Of a DNA stretch of 6,782 nt, positions 6,037 to 6,782 are shown one piece after another. This DNA comes from Planctomycetota bacterium. Its GTDB lineage: Bacteria; Planctomycetota; UBA1135; GCA-002686595. The stretch is from assembly GCA_029212955.1 (NCBI GenBank), contig JARGOW010000215.1, positions 1 to 6,782 on the forward strand. The letters run 5' to 3'. Position numbers and translations under genes: made by a program. The number at the start of each line of letters is the position of its first letter. Within the stretch, counting starts at the first letter, position 1. The notes below the pieces were generated by a model, which searched no databases, was not told the origin of the DNA, and worked only from the letters and a program-made list of their open reading frames with translations.

Positions 6037-6628
6037 CGTCGCCCTCCCCGGTGGCGCCGGAGTCCGCACCCGTGTCTTCTATGACTTCGCCGTTTTCATC
6101 CAAGGGGTCGTCCTTGCCGTACACCTGCTCCCATGGAATCCAGGATTCCAATTCGATGAAATCGGGAAGGTCGGAGTGCTTGGGGAAGGAGACTCGGATG
6201 ATCACCTTCTCGAAGGGCTCGTGTTCGCCTTCGAGCTCCTCATCGGTTTCATTTTCCAGGCGGTACTGTTCCTTGGCCTGCCAGTTGTCAAATGGCCTTT
6301 GCTCCCCGTACCGGTCCTCGCTCGAGCGCGTGGGCAAAACAGCGTCGCCAAAGGCCACTTCGTAGGCCATGTAGGGGGCGATCTCCTCGTCGTACGTACC
6401 TGTCAGCACCTCGTCTCCATCGACCAGGAATTGTCCCGTGGCAACCTCACCTAGAGTTCGCAGTGCCATCTCTCGGGCAAGCTTGACCTCGTGGGTATGG
6501 GCCGCGGTCGTTTGTGCAGCCGTGAGCGCACGCAGGGTGTACGTGATCGTCAAGCCCACTAGGGCGATGGTGATGGCGGCTTCAGCCAGCGTGAAGCCAG
6601 CTCGCGATTTGCTTGCGGTGATCTTCAT
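6026..6628 (-). CDS. GspI-like minor pseudopilin of a type II secretion system (200 aa)
   Basis: This is a second prepilin-like protein, expected in the pseudopilus tip complex with the J-, H- and K-type subunits. Seen: leader MKITASKSRAG with three basic residues and Gly11 at -1, then FTLAEAAITIALVGLTITYTLRAL. It has Phe at +1, Glu at +5 (E16) and one hydrophobic helix, so it should be cleaved and N-methylated by prepilin peptidase. The following segment, with repeated Ala and AREMALRTLGEVATGQF, resembles the helical stretch after the I-type signal. The globular part ends near FIELESWIPWEQVYG. Residues 172-200 form an acidic tail rich in Asp, Glu and Gly. At 200 residues it is longer than the compact I pseudopilins of Proteobacteria, largely because of an insertion and the tail. 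ATG 6628 begins 6 nt after the stop of the preceding gene, without a clear Shine-Dalgarno, so reinitiation is plausible. The I-type call is by position and pattern. Confidence 0.75.
   Translation of the reverse strand: MKITASKSRAGFTLAEAAITIALVGLTITYTLRALTAAQTTAAHTHEVKLAREMALRTLGEVATGQFLVDGDEVLTGTYDEEIAPYMAYEVAFGDAVLPTRSSEDRYGEQRPFDNWQAKEQYRLENETDEELEGEHEPFEKVIIRVSFPKHSDLPDFIELESWIPWEQVYGKDDPLDENGEVIEDTGADSGATGEGDDAR
6042..6049 (-). promoter_or_regulatory. Shine-Dalgarno (GGGGAGGG) of the GspJ-like gene, inside the GspI-like gene
   Basis: Read on the minus strand, GGGGAGGG lies five bases before ATG at 6036-6034. It falls within the last codons of the preceding gene and settles the start: the alternative GTG at 6069 lies upstream of this site. 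Confidence 0.7.
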
Positions 6629-6634
6629 GGGGCT

Positions 6635-6781
6635 CTATTCGAAATCGTCGTCCTCGGGTTGTTCGCGCTCAAACATACCATCGTGGAATTTGATCAGACC
6701 GGTGAGCGCCATGACTTCCACGGTGAATAGGTTGTCGAAGCGGGGTTGGCTGAGCATCACGTAGTGGGAGGATGCGGCGCC
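6635..6781 (-). CDS. Probable GspH-like pseudopilin, C-terminal 48 codons only
   Basis: An open frame runs in from the right edge on the minus strand to TAG at 6637-6635 and encodes 48 residues. It is real coding sequence by position: it ends 6 nt before the I-like pseudopilin start on the same strand, with similar codon use. The segment RFDNLFTVEVMALTGLIKF resembles the final beta hairpin of H/FimT-type pseudopilins, which often end with a valine-rich strand and a TGxI/V turn. The operon order H-I-J supports that reading. The last 17 residues (FHDGMFEREQPEDDDFE) are acidic. The prepilin signal that would confirm the family lies beyond the window, so another secretion-operon gene cannot be excluded. 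Confidence 0.55.
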   Translation of the reverse strand, partial: GAASSHYVMLSQPRFDNLFTVEVMALTGLIKFHDGMFEREQPEDDDFE

Positions 6782-6782
6782 G

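Noticed and set aside
6037..6069. GTG start at 6069 for the GspJ-like gene
   Set aside because: It lies upstream of the clear GGGGAGGG at 6042-6049 and would lengthen the prepilin leader without need; ATG 6036 is ideally spaced.
5786..6454. 222-residue open frame on the plus strand across the pseudopilin genes
   Set aside because: It is antisense to two genes with clear prepilin signals, an overlap and a Shine-Dalgarno; its translation has no family features. It is a GC-rich shadow frame.

Overview
This is a fully coding, chromosome-like stretch of a GC-rich (roughly 60%) Gram-negative-type bacterium. Three things suggest a didermic bacterium: pseudopilin genes of a type II secretion system (T2SS), a large Sec-exported protein, and a rhomboid with a cytosolic tail. 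The SerRS sequence type and the T2SS architecture would fit Planctomycetota, Gemmatimonadota or a related phylum. That placement is inference from general family resemblance, not a search result. Nothing in the window looks like a mobile element, prophage, CRISPR array or defence island.

Layout, left to right. Position 2-232 (+) is the C-terminal end of folD, followed by a perfect 15-bp stem (253-284). Next is an intramembrane rhomboid serine protease (449-1237, +; TTG start with a strong Shine-Dalgarno). Then comes a 718-residue exported protein of unknown function (1416-3572, +), with a helical N-terminal half, a Gly/Pro-rich linker, two Asp-rich calcium-loop-like motifs and a basic patch near the C-terminus. 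A GC-rich hairpin (3656-3680) separates it from serS, seryl-tRNA synthetase (3729-5006, +; GTG start). A 130-nt convergent gap follows.

The right side is transcribed on the minus strand and holds the 3' end of a pseudopilin operon. In transcription order it contains the last 48 codons of a probable GspH-like protein (6781-6635), a GspI-like pseudopilin (6628-6026) and a GspJ-like pseudopilin (6036-5137). The genes are packed with a 6-nt gap and then an 11-nt overlap. No gspK follows before the convergent serS.

How the genes work together: the plus-strand genes are mostly independent housekeeping or envelope units, each with its own leader. The minus-strand genes form one translationally coupled unit that builds the tip of a T2SS pseudopilus. 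The exported 718-residue protein could in principle be a T2SS substrate, but only its proximity suggests that. The most notable observations are the uncharacterised exported protein, the acidic C-terminal tails shared by all three pseudopilin-type proteins, the Ala at the -1 processing position of the GspJ-like protein, and the variant motif 3 of SerRS. I do not see a clearly novel multi-gene system here.
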